Positions 1-10,173 are shown, counted from the stretch's first letter. The stretch: 64,000 bases of DNA from Saccharopolyspora flava (GCF_900116135.1 NZ_FOZX01000003.1:62001-126000), one strand, 5' to 3'. Notes: generated by a model from the sequence alone, not told the origin. A program made the numbers and translations.

Positions 1-714
1 GAATTCGGCGCCGGTGCAGTAGGTGCTCTCGTCGGAGGCGAGGAAGATGATCAGCCCTGCGATGTCCTCCGGCTGGCCGATGCGGCCCAGCGGCACCATG
101 TCGCCGATCGGGCTGAGGTCGGTGTCCTCACCGGTGAACTGGCGGGTCATGCCGGTGTCGAACATGCCCGGGTGCACCGAGTTGACGCGGATGTTGCGCG
201 GGCCGAGCTCGGTGGCGGCGGCCTTGGTCATGCCGCGGATGGCGAACTTGCTGGCGGTGTAGGCGACCAGCTGCGGCATCCCGCCGAGACCCTCGACCGA
301 GGAGAAGTTCACGATCGACCCGCCCCCGGCCGCGGTGAGCGCGGGCGTGGCGGCGCGCATCCCGAGGAAGGTGCCGAACTGGTTGACCCGCACGATGCGC
401 TCGTAGTCGGCCAGCGAGGTGTCCTCGAGCGCGGAGAACATGAGCACGCCTGCGTTGTTGACCAGGACGTCGAGCCGCCCGAAGGTCTCGGTGGTGTGGT
501 CGACCGCGGCGCTCCAGTCCTGCTCGTCGGAGACGTCGAGGTGCGCGTAGCTCGCGGACGCGCCGAGCTCGTCGGCGAGTTCCTTGCCGGGCGCGTCGAG
601 GATGTCGCCGATGACCACCGACGCGCCTTCGGCGACGAAGCCGCGCGCGATGGCCGCGCCCTGCCCTCGCGCCGCTCCGGTGACCAGCGCGACCTTTCCC
701 GCGAGCCGTCCCAT
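1..714 (-). CDS. FabG3-like 3-alpha/20-beta-hydroxysteroid dehydrogenase (SDR), C-terminus cut by window edge
   Basis: Classical short-chain dehydrogenase, probably an NAD(H)-dependent oxidoreductase acting on hydroxy/keto-steroids in the cytosol. The 238 visible codons show the cofactor motif TGAARGQG near the N-terminus, NNAG, the catalytic Ser in FSSVEG and the YTASK motif. The reading runs off the window at position 1 still in the ASDESTYCTGAEF stretch, so about 20-25 residues are missing. ATG at 714 follows a GGGAGGG ribosome site. From memory the sequence resembles Mtb FabG3 (Rv2002), a 3-alpha,20-beta-hydroxysteroid dehydrogenase. It diverges from the CYP123 gene across 168 bp holding two KstR-type sites, so it is probably sterol-inducible. 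The exact substrate cannot be read. Confidence 0.8.
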   Translation of the reverse strand, partial: MGRLAGKVALVTGAARGQGAAIARGFVAEGASVVIGDILDAPGKELADELGASASYAHLDVSDEQDWSAAVDHTTETFGRLDVLVNNAGVLMFSALEDTSLADYERIVRVNQFGTFLGMRAATPALTAAGGGSIVNFSSVEGLGGMPQLVAYTASKFAIRGMTKAAATELGPRNIRVNSVHPGMFDTGMTRQFTGEDTDLSPIGDMVPLGRIGQPEDIAGLIIFLASDESTYCTGAEF

Positions 715-756
715 GCGCCGCCCTCCCTGCCGAGTCGAACCGTACCCGCACGAGAC

Positions 757-770
757 TAGAACACGTTCTC
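757..770. promoter_or_regulatory. KstR-type operator (tagAACacGTTctc)
   Basis: A 14-bp imperfect palindrome with the AACnnGTT core, in the divergent promoter region of the truncated SDR (start 714) and the CYP123 operon (start 883). KstR is a TetR-family repressor that binds this type of site and is released by sterol-derived CoA thioesters. Confidence 0.7.
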
Positions 771-811
771 GACATAAGGGAAGGTTCGTTGCCCCACGGG
801 TCGATCAACGG

Positions 812-825
812 CGGAACTTGTTCTC
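812..825. promoter_or_regulatory. KstR-type operator (cggAACttGTTctc)
   Basis: Second AACnnGTT-core site in the same divergent region, 58 bp upstream of the CYP123 start. Two sites 55 bp apart could control the two directions separately. Confidence 0.65.
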
Positions 826-882
826 GATTCAGTCGCGGGCAGGCTTGCCTGAGCCGAGCGAACCGTACTAGCGTCTGGACAC

Positions 883-2076
883 ATGTCCAGCGACGTGGTG
901 TTCAGCCCCTACGACTACGCCGTGCACGACGACCCCTACCCGGCCTACGCGCGGCTGCGCGACGAGGCGCCGGTGTACCGCAACGACGAGCTCGACTTCT
1001 GGGCGCTGTCCCGGCACGCCGACGTCGCCGCGCTGTTCCGGGACAACACCCGGCTGTCCAACGCCAACGGCGTCTCGCTCGACCCGGCCGCCTGGGGACC
1101 CGGTGCGCACCGGACCATGTCGTTCCTCGCGCTCGACGACCCCCGGCACAACCGGCTGCGCTCGCTGGTCTCCCGCGGGTTCACCCCGCGCCGGGTCCGC
1201 GACCTGCAACCGCGCATCCTCGAACTCGCCCGCCACCACCTGCTTCCCGCGCTGGAGGCCGGGGAGTTCGACTTCGTGGCCGACTTCGCGGGCAAGTTCC
1301 CGATGGACGTCATCTCCGAGCTGATGGGCGTGCCCGAGGCCGACCGCGACCGGCTGCGTGAGCTCGCCGACACCGTGATGCACCGCGAGGAAGGCGTTTC
1401 CGACGTGCCGCGGGCGGCGATGGAGGCCTCGCTGAACCTGGTCGGCTACTACACCGACCTGCTCGCCGAGCGCCGCCGCTCCCCCACCGACGACCTCACC
1501 TCCGCGCTGCTGGCCGCCGAGATCGACGGCGACCGGCTCAGCGAGGAGGAGATCATCGCGTTCCTGTTCCTGATGGTCGTCGCGGGCAACGAGACCACCA
1601 CGAAACTGCTGGCCAACGCCGTGCACTGGGCGCACCTCAACCCCGGCGAGCAGGCCAAGCCGTTCAGCGACCCGGAGCGGGTGACCGACTGGATCGAGGA
1701 GACGCTGCGCTACGACACCTCGACCCAGATGGTCGCGCGCACCGCCACCGAGGACATCCCGCTGGACGGCGGCACGATCCCCGAGGGCGCCCGGGTGCTG
1801 CTGCTGGTCGGGTCCGCCAACCGCGATCCGCGCGCCTTCGCCGACCCCGACCGCTACGACCTCGACCGCCGCGGCGAGATCCCGCTGGTGAGCTTCGGCG
1901 GCGGTACCCACTTCTGCCTCGGCGCGCACCTGGCGCGGCTGGAGGCCCGGATCGCGCTCACCGAGTTCGTCGGGTTGGTCAATAGCTACGAGGTCGACCT
2001 CGACCGCGCGCGGCGGGTGCACTCCAGCAACGTGCGCGGCTTCGCGACCCTGCCCGTTCGCGTGGAAAGCAGGTAG
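883..2076 (+). CDS. cyp123: Cytochrome P450, CYP123-like
   Basis: Haem-thiolate monooxygenase of 397 residues. Visible motifs are the I-helix AGNETT, the K-helix ETLR and the haem loop FGGGTHFCLGAH with the axial cysteine at residue 345. The family reduces O2 with electrons from a ferredoxin, and two ferredoxin genes lie in the same operon. As recalled, the sequence is strongly similar throughout to Mtb CYP123 (Rv0766c), and gene order with the next SDR, CYP51 and ferredoxin matches Mtb Rv0766c-Rv0763c. CYP123's physiological substrate is not established. No clear Shine-Dalgarno precedes ATG 883; a possible -10 (TACTAG, 866-871) about 12 bp upstream would fit a leaderless transcript. Confidence 0.85.
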   Translation: MSSDVVFSPYDYAVHDDPYPAYARLRDEAPVYRNDELDFWALSRHADVAALFRDNTRLSNANGVSLDPAAWGPGAHRTMSFLALDDPRHNRLRSLVSRGFTPRRVRDLQPRILELARHHLLPALEAGEFDFVADFAGKFPMDVISELMGVPEADRDRLRELADTVMHREEGVSDVPRAAMEASLNLVGYYTDLLAERRRSPTDDLTSALLAAEIDGDRLSEEEIIAFLFLMVVAGNETTTKLLANAVHWAHLNPGEQAKPFSDPERVTDWIEETLRYDTSTQMVARTATEDIPLDGGTIPEGARVLLLVGSANRDPRAFADPDRYDLDRRGEIPLVSFGGGTHFCLGAHLARLEARIALTEFVGLVNSYEVDLDRARRVHSSNVRGFATLPVRVESR

Positions 2077-2078
2077 CC

Positions 2079-2854
2079 ATGCCCAGATTCGAACCGAACC
2101 CGCAGCGCAGGCCGACCGTCGTGGCCGGCGCCTCGGCCGGGATCGGCGCGGCCACCGCCCTGGCGCTGGCCGCCGACGGCCACCCCGTGGCGCTCGGCGC
2201 GCGCCGCGTCGAGGTGTGCGAGGAGCTCGCCGCCAAGATCCGAGCCGACGGAGGTCAAGCCGTCGCGCTGCCGCTGGACGTCACCTCCGACGACTCGGTG
2301 CGCTCCTTCGTCGCCCGCACCCGCGAGGAGCTCGGCGAGGTCGAGATCCTGGTCTACGGCGCGGGCGATCTCGACGCCGACCCGGTGCACGAGATGGACG
2401 CCGCGCGCTTCGCCGGTCAGCTCGACGTGCACCTCGGCGGCGCGCACCGGCTGGTGTCGGCGATCGTGCCCGGCATGGTCGAGCGGCGGCGCGGCGACGT
2501 GGTGCTCATCGGTTCCGACGTGGTCGTCACGCCCCGGCCCCGGATGGGCGCCTACGTGCCCGCCAAGGCCGGCCTGGAGGCGATGGCCCACGCGATGCGG
2601 ATGGAGCTGGAGGGCACCGGGGTGCGCGCCAGTGTCGTGCGGCCCGGGCCCACCTCCACCTCGATGGGCATGAAGTGGGACCACGACACCACGCAGGCCG
2701 TGCTCGACGACTGGGTGAAGTGGGGGCTGGCGCGGCACCCGTACTTCCTGCGCGCCTCCGACATCGCCGAGGCCGTGCACCACGTCGTCTCGGCGCCGCG
2801 CGGCGTGCACCTGAGCCTGATCGAGGTCCAGCCCGAAGCACCTCTGGAGGAGAC

Positions 2855-2858
<4 letters not shown>
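2079..2858 (+). CDS. SDR-family oxidoreductase of the CYP51 operon (Rv0765c-like)
   Basis: 259-residue short-chain dehydrogenase. It shows the glycine-rich loop AGASAGIG near residue 17 and a catalytic YVPAK with an upstream serine (GSDVVV). It starts 2 bp after the CYP123 stop, and its TGA overlaps the CYP51 ATG (ATGA), so the four genes are translationally coupled. Position and length match Mtb Rv0765c. NAD(P)-dependent oxidation or reduction of a product of either P450 is a reasonable inference. Substrate unknown. Confidence 0.8.
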
Positions 2859-4404
<1,546 letters not shown>

Positions 4405-4405
4405 C

Positions 4406-4957
4406 ATGCCCGCTTACCCTCGGGAAGAACTGGAACGCATGGTCCGGCTCTGGCTGGACGAGAACGCGCGCTGCGAACGGCTCGGCGACTGGAAACCGTT
4501 GGCGCGCCTGTACACCGAGGACGCCACCTACGGGTGGAACACCGGGCCCGGCGAGGACTTCATGACGGTGGGGCGTGAGGAGATCCGCGACATCGCCCTG
4601 GGCGTGGAGATGCGGGGCCTGGAGGGCTGGAGCTACCCGTACCAGCGGGTGCTCATCGACGAGGAGCAGGGCGAGGTGATCGGGTTGTGGAAGCAGGTCG
4701 CCGACGCGAAGCGACCCGACGGCACCCCGTACCAGGTGGCCGGCATCGGCGGGAGCTGGTTCCGCTACGGCGGCGACCTGATGTGGTCGTGGCAGCGGGA
4801 CTTCTTCGACTTCGGCAACGCCGCGCACCTGTTCCTGGAGATGATCAAGGCCGACGTCCTCTCGCCCGGGATGAAGAAGCGCATGGAGGTCGCCGCGTCC
4901 GGCGAGCCGCAGCCCGGTCACTACCGCAGGGGCACGGCGCCGGTCGAGCTGTGGTGA
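4406..4957 (+). CDS. SnoaL/NTF2-like protein of the CYP51 operon (Rv0762c-like)
   Basis: 183-residue soluble protein with an N-terminal helix followed by a pattern typical of the NTF2/SnoaL cone fold (LARLYTEDATYGWNT, then alternating beta strands with many aromatics such as GLWKQ, GSWFRY and WSWQRDFFDFG). No catalytic motif is recognised. It starts 1 bp after the ferredoxin stop behind a GAGGAGG site. By position it is the counterpart of the uncharacterised Mtb gene Rv0762c. A lyase, isomerase or ligand-binding role on a sterol intermediate is possible but not shown. Confidence 0.7.
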   Translation: MPAYPREELERMVRLWLDENARCERLGDWKPLARLYTEDATYGWNTGPGEDFMTVGREEIRDIALGVEMRGLEGWSYPYQRVLIDEEQGEVIGLWKQVADAKRPDGTPYQVAGIGGSWFRYGGDLMWSWQRDFFDFGNAAHLFLEMIKADVLSPGMKKRMEVAASGEPQPGHYRRGTAPVELW

Positions 4958-4981
4958 ACCGCGACGGAACGGGAGGGTTTC

Positions 4982-5170
4982 ATGAGGATCGAGGTCGACT
5001 TCGACCTGTGCGAGGCCAACGGCATGTGCGAGGCCGTGGCGCCCGACGTCTTCGAGATCGATGACGAGGACAACCTGCACATCGTCGCCGAGCCCACGCC
5101 GGAGCTGCGGGACTCCATCGAGCAGGCCGTGCAGTCCTGCCCGAAGGCCGCGCTGTCGCTGAAGGACTGA
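4982..5170 (+). CDS. Second [3Fe-4S] ferredoxin
   Basis: 62-residue acidic ferredoxin with Cys10, Cys16 and Cys53 (CEANGMC and SCP). Asn13 replaces the His of the first ferredoxin between the first two cysteines. It lies 24 bp after the SnoaL-like gene in the same operon. It is similar to small [3Fe-4S] ferredoxins near P450 and sterol genes, such as Mtb FdxD. Two ferredoxins next to two P450s suggests dedicated partners, but pairing cannot be decided from sequence. Confidence 0.9.
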   Translation: MRIEVDFDLCEANGMCEAVAPDVFEIDDEDNLHIVAEPTPELRDSIEQAVQSCPKAALSLKD

Positions 5171-5174
5171 TCGG

Positions 5175-5654
5175 GTGCCGAAACAACGTCCGAAACAACT
5201 GGATTCACCGGTGGTCGGCAAGGTCATCAAGGTGGCCTCGCGGGCCAACACCAGGCTCTACCGCGCCACCGGTGGGCGACTCGGCGGGAACTGGCGGATC
5301 GGCGCCGGTTTCCGCAAGAGCGTCCCGATCTGCCTGCTGACCACGATCGGCAGGCGCAGCGGTCAGCCGCGCACGGCTCCGCTGCTGCACATGCGCGAGG
5401 GCGACCGGATCGTCCTGGTCGCCTCGCAGGGCGGGCTGCCCCGGCACCCGGACTGGTACCACAACGTCCGGGCGAATCCCGAGGTCACGATCCAGGTCAA
5501 GCGCGACGTCCGGCGGATGCGCGCCCGCACGGCGACCCCGCAGGAGCGAGCCGATCTCTGGCCGCGTCTCCTGGAGGTCTACGCGGACTTCGACGACTAC
5601 CAGTCCTGGACCGACCGCGAGATCCCGGTCGTCATCTGCGAGCCGATCACCTGA
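5175..5654 (+). CDS. F420H2-dependent nitroreductase/quinone reductase family (Ddn-like)
   Basis: 159-residue protein of the deazaflavin-dependent nitroreductase family. It shows a basic N-terminus, then the family core LLTTIGRRSG followed by PLLHMREGD, VASQGG and HPDWYHNVRANPEV, which form the split-barrel F420-binding site. Mtb relatives (Ddn, Rv1261c, Rv1558) reduce quinones or enones with F420H2. GTG at 5175 lies 4 bp after the ferredoxin stop and ends the operon. In this context a steroid enone reductase or quinone protector is possible. The physiological substrate is unknown. Confidence 0.85.
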   Translation: MPKQRPKQLDSPVVGKVIKVASRANTRLYRATGGRLGGNWRIGAGFRKSVPICLLTTIGRRSGQPRTAPLLHMREGDRIVLVASQGGLPRHPDWYHNVRANPEVTIQVKRDVRRMRARTATPQERADLWPRLLEVYADFDDYQSWTDREIPVVICEPIT

Positions 5655-5671
5655 TCCGAGGTGATCCTCCC

Positions 5672-5762
5672 GTCGCCGCCGTCTCGGCAGCGGCGACAGT
5701 TTTAGCCATAACTGTCCCGACATTTCGGACATTGATCATGGACAGTTATGGCTAAAACTGTC
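5672..5762. repeat. Interspersed palindromic repeat, family A copy 1, with short hairpin
   Basis: A small hairpin (arms 5672-5679 and 5690-5697) is followed by a perfect 23-bp inverted repeat with arms 5695-5717 and 5740-5762. Each arm contains the core AGTTTTAGCCATAACTG, and a 22-bp loop separates them. It lies exactly between convergent operon ends (stops at 5654 and 5770). Related copies are at 13683-13730, 17611-17679 and 22771-22838. It probably acts as a bidirectional terminator and belongs to a dispersed repeat family. Confidence 0.8.
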
Positions 5763-5769
5763 CACTGCC

Positions 5770-6621
5770 TCACGCTGCGATGCCGAGCTTGGCCGCGAGG
5801 CGCTGGAAGTACGCGGCCACCGCATCGGCGTCCTTCTCCGGGAAGCCGAAGAGCACTTCGGTGACGCCCAGCTGCTCCCAGCGCGCGAGCCGGTCGAAGT
5901 CGGGTTTGCCCGAGAGGGCGACGATCTGGGGATCACCTTCGCGCCCGGCTTCCTTCCAGATGCGCTTAAGGAGCGCGACCTTGTCGTCGATCTCGCCCTC
6001 GGTGGGCGTGGTGATCCAGCCGTCGGCGGAACGGGCGATCCAGCTGAAGGTCTTCTCCGTGCCGCCCGCGCCGATCAGCACCGGCGGGCGCGGCTGCTGG
6101 ACCGGCTTCGGCCAGGCCCAGCTGGGGCCGAAGTCGACGTGCTCGCCGTGGTACTCGGCCTCCTGCTGGGACCAGAGCCGCTGCATCGCCTCCAGGTACT
6201 CCCGCAGCACGGTGCGCCGCTTCGCCTTGGGAACGCCGTGGTGGGTGAGCTCGTCGATGTTCCAGCCGAACCCGGCGCCCAGGCTCACCCGGCCGCCGGA
6301 GAGGTGGTCCAGCGTCGCGATGGTCTTGGCGAGGGTGATCGGGTCGTGCTCGACCGGCAGCGCCACCGCCGTGGCCAGCCGGATCCGCGAGGTCACCGCG
6401 GCGACCATCGACAGCGCGACCCAGGGGTCCAGCGTCCGCAGGTACCGGTCGTCGGGCAGTTCCGCGGTGCCGGTGCCGGGGTGCGCGGCCTCCCGCTTGA
6501 CCGGGATGTGGGTGTGCTCGGGCACCCAGAAGGAGTGGAAACCCGCCTCCTCGGCGGCTTTCGCGGCCACGGCGGGAGCCAGTCCGCGGTCGCTGGTGAA
6601 CTGCACGATGCCGTACTTCAT
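5770..6621 (-). CDS. LLM-class F420-dependent oxidoreductase
   Basis: 283-residue luciferase-like monooxygenase-fold protein of the F420-dependent subgroup. Visible features are the N-terminal strand YGIVQFTSD, FWVPEHTH, a LDHLSGGRVSLGAGFGWN segment, YHGEHVDF, PPVLIGAGG and ADGWITT, all typical of a TIM-barrel LLM enzyme. ATG 6621 overlaps the upstream CMD gene stop by 4 bp. It is the last gene of a five-gene operon starting with an aldehyde dehydrogenase. Reaction is probably F420-linked hydride transfer; substrate unknown. Confidence 0.85.
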   Translation of the reverse strand: MKYGIVQFTSDRGLAPAVAAKAAEEAGFHSFWVPEHTHIPVKREAAHPGTGTAELPDDRYLRTLDPWVALSMVAAVTSRIRLATAVALPVEHDPITLAKTIATLDHLSGGRVSLGAGFGWNIDELTHHGVPKAKRRTVLREYLEAMQRLWSQQEAEYHGEHVDFGPSWAWPKPVQQPRPPVLIGAGGTEKTFSWIARSADGWITTPTEGEIDDKVALLKRIWKEAGREGDPQIVALSGKPDFDRLARWEQLGVTEVLFGFPEKDADAVAAYFQRLAAKLGIAA

Positions 6622-6977
6622 GAGCGGTCCTTCTCTCCCAGGATCTTCTCGATGCGCATGGTGAACTTGGTGCCCAGCGGCCAGCCGACGTAGTGGGTCA
6701 GGAACAGCCCGATCTCGCGCAGCTGCTCGGCGTCGAGCTCGTCGTTGCCCAGCGCCGCCCGCACCTGGATGTCGGCGACGTCGTCGAGTCCCTGGGCGGC
6801 CAGCGCGCCCAGCAGCAGCAACCGCCGGTCGCGCAGGCTCAGGCCGGGCCGGGACCAGATGTCGGCGAAGAGGTGGTCGACGGTGACGCCGAAGAACTCC
6901 CCCGGCCCGTCGGAGACCTCCCAGCCGTAGACCTCGCCCATCTTGGCCAGGCCTCGCGCTCGTCGTTCGTCGGTCAT
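6618..6977 (-). CDS. Carboxymuconolactone decarboxylase (CMD) family protein
   Basis: 119-residue all-helical CMD-family protein. It shows the family pattern LSLRDRRLLLLGALAA, then ALGNDELDAEQLREI and LFLTHYVGWPLG. There is no CxxC, so it is of the decarboxylase-like rather than the AhpD peroxidase-like type. Its position after a 6PGDH-like gene matches Mtb Rv0771. It overlaps both neighbours by 4 bp. Reaction in this operon is not known. Confidence 0.82.
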   Translation of the reverse strand: MTDERRARGLAKMGEVYGWEVSDGPGEFFGVTVDHLFADIWSRPGLSLRDRRLLLLGALAAQGLDDVADIQVRAALGNDELDAEQLREIGLFLTHYVGWPLGTKFTMRIEKILGEKDRS

Positions 6978-7828
6978 GACACCTCCGCGGAGACACCGAG
7001 TCCGGCCGCCAGGTCGCGCAGCGCCCGCTGCCCCAGCGGCAGCTCGACGCCGAGCCGCTCGCCGAGCCGCAGGGCCAGCGCGAGGTCCTTCTCCCCGAGG
7101 TCGCGGACGTTGCTGAAGATCGGGTACCAGTCGTCGGACGGGGACAGCTGCGCGGTGTCGCCGCGCAGCATGATCGCGCCGGGCCCGCCGGTGATGGCGT
7201 CGGTGTGCCGCACGATCTCGCCGAGCGCCCGCAGGTCGAGCCCGGAGGCCTCGGCGAGCCGCTGTGCTTCGGCGGTGGCGGCGAAGGCGATGAAGTGCAG
7301 CAGGTTGCGGGCCAGCTTGCACCGGGTCCCGGCGCCGACCTCACCGGCGTGCACCACGAGCCCGGCCCAGTGCGAGAACACCTCCTCGCAGCGGGCGAAC
7401 GACTCGGCGTCACCGCCGATCATGACCGCCAGGTTCCCGCGATCCGCGCCGGCCGCACCTCCGCTGACCGGCGCGTCGACCACCGAAACCCCGTGCAGCG
7501 CGGCGAGTTCCGCGATCCGGGGCGCCGTGGTCTCGTCGATGGTGGAGTGCACGGCCAGCACCGTCCCGGGAGAGGCGCCGGCGAGCAGGCCGTCCGGGCC
7601 GCACACCACCTCCTCGACCTGCGCGTCGTCGCGCACCATCACCGACACGACCCCGGCCTGCCGCGCGACCTCGGCCGGGGTGTCCGCCGCGCGGGCACCC
7701 CGGTCGACGAACTTCGCGACGACCTCGGGCCGGACGTCGTGCACCACCAGACCGTCCGGCCAGCTCAGCAGCTTGCGCGCCATGGGCGCGCCGATCTGGC
7801 CGAGGCCGATGAAGCCGACCGCGCTCAC
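6974..7828 (-). CDS. 6-phosphogluconate/3-hydroxyisobutyrate dehydrogenase family protein (Rv0770-like)
   Basis: 284-residue NAD(P)-binding beta-hydroxyacid dehydrogenase. The Rossmann motif GFIGLGQIGAPMA lies at residues 5-17, DAPVSGG (substrate-binding motif) near residue 120, and the catalytic-lysine region GTRCKLARNLLH near residue 170. GTG 7828 overlaps the SDR stop (GTGA). Gene order ALDH-SDR-this-CMD matches Mtb Rv0768-Rv0771. It likely oxidises a beta-hydroxy acid; the substrate is unassigned. Confidence 0.85.
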   Translation of the reverse strand: MSAVGFIGLGQIGAPMARKLLSWPDGLVVHDVRPEVVAKFVDRGARAADTPAEVARQAGVVSVMVRDDAQVEEVVCGPDGLLAGASPGTVLAVHSTIDETTAPRIAELAALHGVSVVDAPVSGGAAGADRGNLAVMIGGDAESFARCEEVFSHWAGLVVHAGEVGAGTRCKLARNLLHFIAFAATAEAQRLAEASGLDLRALGEIVRHTDAITGGPGAIMLRGDTAQLSPSDDWYPIFSNVRDLGEKDLALALRLGERLGVELPLGQRALRDLAAGLGVSAEVS

Positions 7829-8577
7829 GAGCGGATCACCTGCCCGCCGTCGACGTTGAAGATCTGCCCGGTCACCCACGACGCCTCGTCGGACAGCAGG
7901 AACAGGCACATCCCCACCAGGTCCTCCGGCTGCCCCATGCGCTTGAGCGCCGTGCCCTTGACCAGCTTCTTCACCATCTCCGGCGGCGTGGTCTCGCGGG
8001 TGGCCTCGGTGTCGGTCGGGCCGGGGGCGATGGCGTTGATCCGCACGCCCATGCCGCCGATCTCGTGCGCGAGCTGCTGGGTGAGCCCGTTGACCGCGAC
8101 CTTGGCCAGCCCGTAGAAGCCGGAGTAGACCCAGGCGGCGGTCGAGGACTGGTTGACGATGGCGCCCCCGCCGCGCCGCTGCATGTGCGGCAGGCACGCG
8201 CGGGTGCACAGCAGCGCGCCGTCCATGTTCACGCTCAGGAACCGCTTGTAGTAGTCCCAGTCCACGGTGCACAGCAGGTCGAGCTTCATGCCGCCGTAGA
8301 TGGCGGCGTTGTTGACCAGGTGGTCGATGCCGCCGAAGCGCCGCGCCGCGAAATCGGCCATCGCCGCGGTGGATTCCGGCGAGGACACGTCGACCTCCGC
8401 GAACGCCGCGCTGCCGCCGTCGGCGGTGATCGACTCGGCGACCTTCTCGCCGGACTCGGTGTTGAGGTCGGCGACCACGACGTGCGCGCCCTCGGCGGCC
8501 AGCGCCCGCGCGTAGGCCTCGCCGATGCCCTGCGCCGCGCCGGTCACGACGGCGACCTTGTCTTGGAAACGCCCCAT
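7825..8577 (-). CDS. SDR-family oxidoreductase (Rv0769-like)
   Basis: 250-residue classical SDR. It has TGAAQGIG at residues 12-19, NNAAIYGG, the catalytic serine in NQSSTAAW, the YGLAK active-site motif and the C-terminal VDGGQ. It starts 9 bp after the aldehyde dehydrogenase stop and overlaps the next gene. It corresponds by order to Mtb Rv0769. Likely role is NAD(P)-dependent alcohol oxidation in the same pathway as the aldehyde dehydrogenase. Substrate unknown. Confidence 0.83.
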   Translation of the reverse strand: MGRFQDKVAVVTGAAQGIGEAYARALAAEGAHVVVADLNTESGEKVAESITADGGSAAFAEVDVSSPESTAAMADFAARRFGGIDHLVNNAAIYGGMKLDLLCTVDWDYYKRFLSVNMDGALLCTRACLPHMQRRGGGAIVNQSSTAAWVYSGFYGLAKVAVNGLTQQLAHEIGGMGVRINAIAPGPTDTEATRETTPPEMVKKLVKGTALKRMGQPEDLVGMCLFLLSDEASWVTGQIFNVDGGQVIRS

Positions 8578-8586
8578 TGCGCCCTC

Positions 8587-10059
8587 CTACGCCGGTTCGG
8601 CGATCAGCTTGGTCTCCAGGTACTCCTCGAACCCGGCCACGCCCATCTCGCGGCCGATGCCGGACTGCTTGTAGCCGCCGAACGGCGCGTCGCCGCCGTA
8701 CCAGACGCCGCCGTTGACGCCGACCGTGCCGGTGCGCAGCCGCGCGGCCACCGCCCGCGCCCGCTCCAGGTCACCGCCGTGCACGGCGCCGGACAGGCCG
8801 TAGGGCGAGTCGTTGGCGATGCGCACCGCGTCGTCGTCGCCGTCGTGCGGCAGGATCACCAGGACCGGCCCGAAGATCTCCTCGCGGGCCACCCGCGCGT
8901 CGTTGGTGAGCCCGGCGATGAGCGTCGGCTCGACGAAGAACCCGCGGTCCCGCTCGGCGCGCCCGCCGCCGGTGACGAACTCGCCGCCCTCCCGGCGCGC
9001 CAGCGTCAGGTAGCCCTCGACCCGGTCGCGCTGGCGCGCCGAGATCAGCGGCCCGCACACCGTCCCGGGGTCGCCGGGGTCGCCGACTCCGATGCCGCGC
9101 AGCGCTTTCGCGGTCGCCTCGACCGCCTCGTCGTAGCGGGCCCGGGGCACCAGCAGCCGGGTCGTCAGGGCGCAGCCCTGCCCGGCGTGGGTGCAGACGG
9201 TGAACGCCGCGAGCCCGCACGCCGCGCCCAGGTCGGCGTCGTCGAGGACGACGAACGCCGATTTCCCGCCCAGTTCCAGGAAGGTCCGCTTGATGCCGGG
9301 TGCCGCGGCGGCCATCACCGCGCGGCCGGTGGCCGTGGAGCCGGTGAACGACACCAGATCCACCCGCTCGTCGGCCGACAGCTGCGCGCCGAGGGCGTGG
9401 TCGTCGGAGGTCACGACGTTGACCACACCCGGCGGGATGTCGGTCTCGCGGTGCAGGATCTCGGCCACGGCCGCGGCGCACCACGGCGTGTCCGGGGCGG
9501 GTTTGAGCACGACGGTGTTGCCCGCCGCCAGCGCGGGACCGAGCTTGGCGAGGTTGATCTGGTGCGGGAAGTTCCACGGCGTGATGGCCCCGACCACGCC
9601 GACGGCCTCGCGCCGGGTCCAGCGCCTGCTCGGCATCCCCATCGGCGCGGCCACGCCCAGGTCGCGGGTCCACTCGTACCCGGCGGCGAGCTCCGCGAAG
9701 TAGGCGAGGTCGGCGACCGGCGCGTCCAGCTGCGCGCCGTGGGTGAGGAAGCGCGGCGCCCCGACCTCGGCGATCGTCAGCTCGCGCAGCTCGTCGGCGT
9801 GGTTGTGCAGCGCGGTGCCGAGCTGCTCCAGGCAGCGCACCCGCAGGTCCACGTCGCGGGACCACTCGGTGTCGTCGAAAGCCCGCCGCGCGGCGGCGAT
9901 CGCGCGGTCCAGGTCGGCGGGAGTGGCGTTGGCCGCCGTGCCGAGGACCTCCTCGGTGGCGGGGTCGGCGGTCTCGAACCGGCCGCCCGATCCGGGGCAC
10001 CACTCCCCGTCGACCAGCAGGTTCGCGGTCTTGTCGGTCCAGACGCTCATCGGCACCAC
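8587..10059 (-). CDS. NAD-dependent aldehyde dehydrogenase (Rv0768/AldA-like)
   Basis: 490-residue ALDH. It shows the cofactor region GAITPWNFPHQINLAK, VTSDD, the GSTATG turn, the general-base Glu in LELGGKSAFV, and the nucleophilic cysteine at residue 296 (AGQGCALTTR). A typical C-terminal PFGGYKQSGIGRE is present. GTG 10059 has an AGGA ribosome site 7 bp upstream; an ATG at 10050 is the alternative. It heads the five-gene operon down to 5770. KstR-type site 10112-10125 lies 53 bp upstream. It probably oxidises an aldehyde from a sterol or side-chain alcohol, matching the Mtb Rv0768 locus. Confidence 0.9.
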   Translation of the reverse strand: MVPMSVWTDKTANLLVDGEWCPGSGGRFETADPATEEVLGTAANATPADLDRAIAAARRAFDDTEWSRDVDLRVRCLEQLGTALHNHADELRELTIAEVGAPRFLTHGAQLDAPVADLAYFAELAAGYEWTRDLGVAAPMGMPSRRWTRREAVGVVGAITPWNFPHQINLAKLGPALAAGNTVVLKPAPDTPWCAAAVAEILHRETDIPPGVVNVVTSDDHALGAQLSADERVDLVSFTGSTATGRAVMAAAAPGIKRTFLELGGKSAFVVLDDADLGAACGLAAFTVCTHAGQGCALTTRLLVPRARYDEAVEATAKALRGIGVGDPGDPGTVCGPLISARQRDRVEGYLTLARREGGEFVTGGGRAERDRGFFVEPTLIAGLTNDARVAREEIFGPVLVILPHDGDDDAVRIANDSPYGLSGAVHGGDLERARAVAARLRTGTVGVNGGVWYGGDAPFGGYKQSGIGREMGVAGFEEYLETKLIAEPA

Positions 10060-10111
10060 ATCCGGTTCCTAGACACGTGTCAAGACTAGGGTCCATCCAC
10101 ACCGGTGGCAA

Positions 10112-10125
10112 TAGAACCGGTTACC
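10112..10125. promoter_or_regulatory. KstR-type operator (tagAACcgGTTacc)
   Basis: AACnnGTT-core site in the divergent region between the aldehyde dehydrogenase operon (start 10059) and the thioesterase-kshB operon (start 10211). It is the site nearer the leftward operon. Confidence 0.6.
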
Positions 10126-10145
10126 CCTTCTTCGGCGAGCTCCCG

Positions 10146-10173
10146 TTGACACAGCATAATCAAGCCGTAGAAC
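10146..10173 (+). promoter_or_regulatory. Predicted promoter of thioesterase-kshB operon
   Basis: A consensus -35 TTGACA (10146-10151) is followed after 16 bp by TAGAAC (10168-10173), a plausible -10. The -10 forms the left half of the perfect KstR palindrome at 10168-10181, so repressor binding would block RNA polymerase directly. A GGAGGGG ribosome site and ATG 10211 follow about 40 bp downstream. Confidence 0.55.

Noticed and set aside
10072-10081. Palindrome GACACGTGTC upstream of the aldehyde dehydrogenase
   Set aside because: Perfect but only 10 bp, overlaps the region just before the ribosome site, and has no second copy in the window to suggest a regulator.
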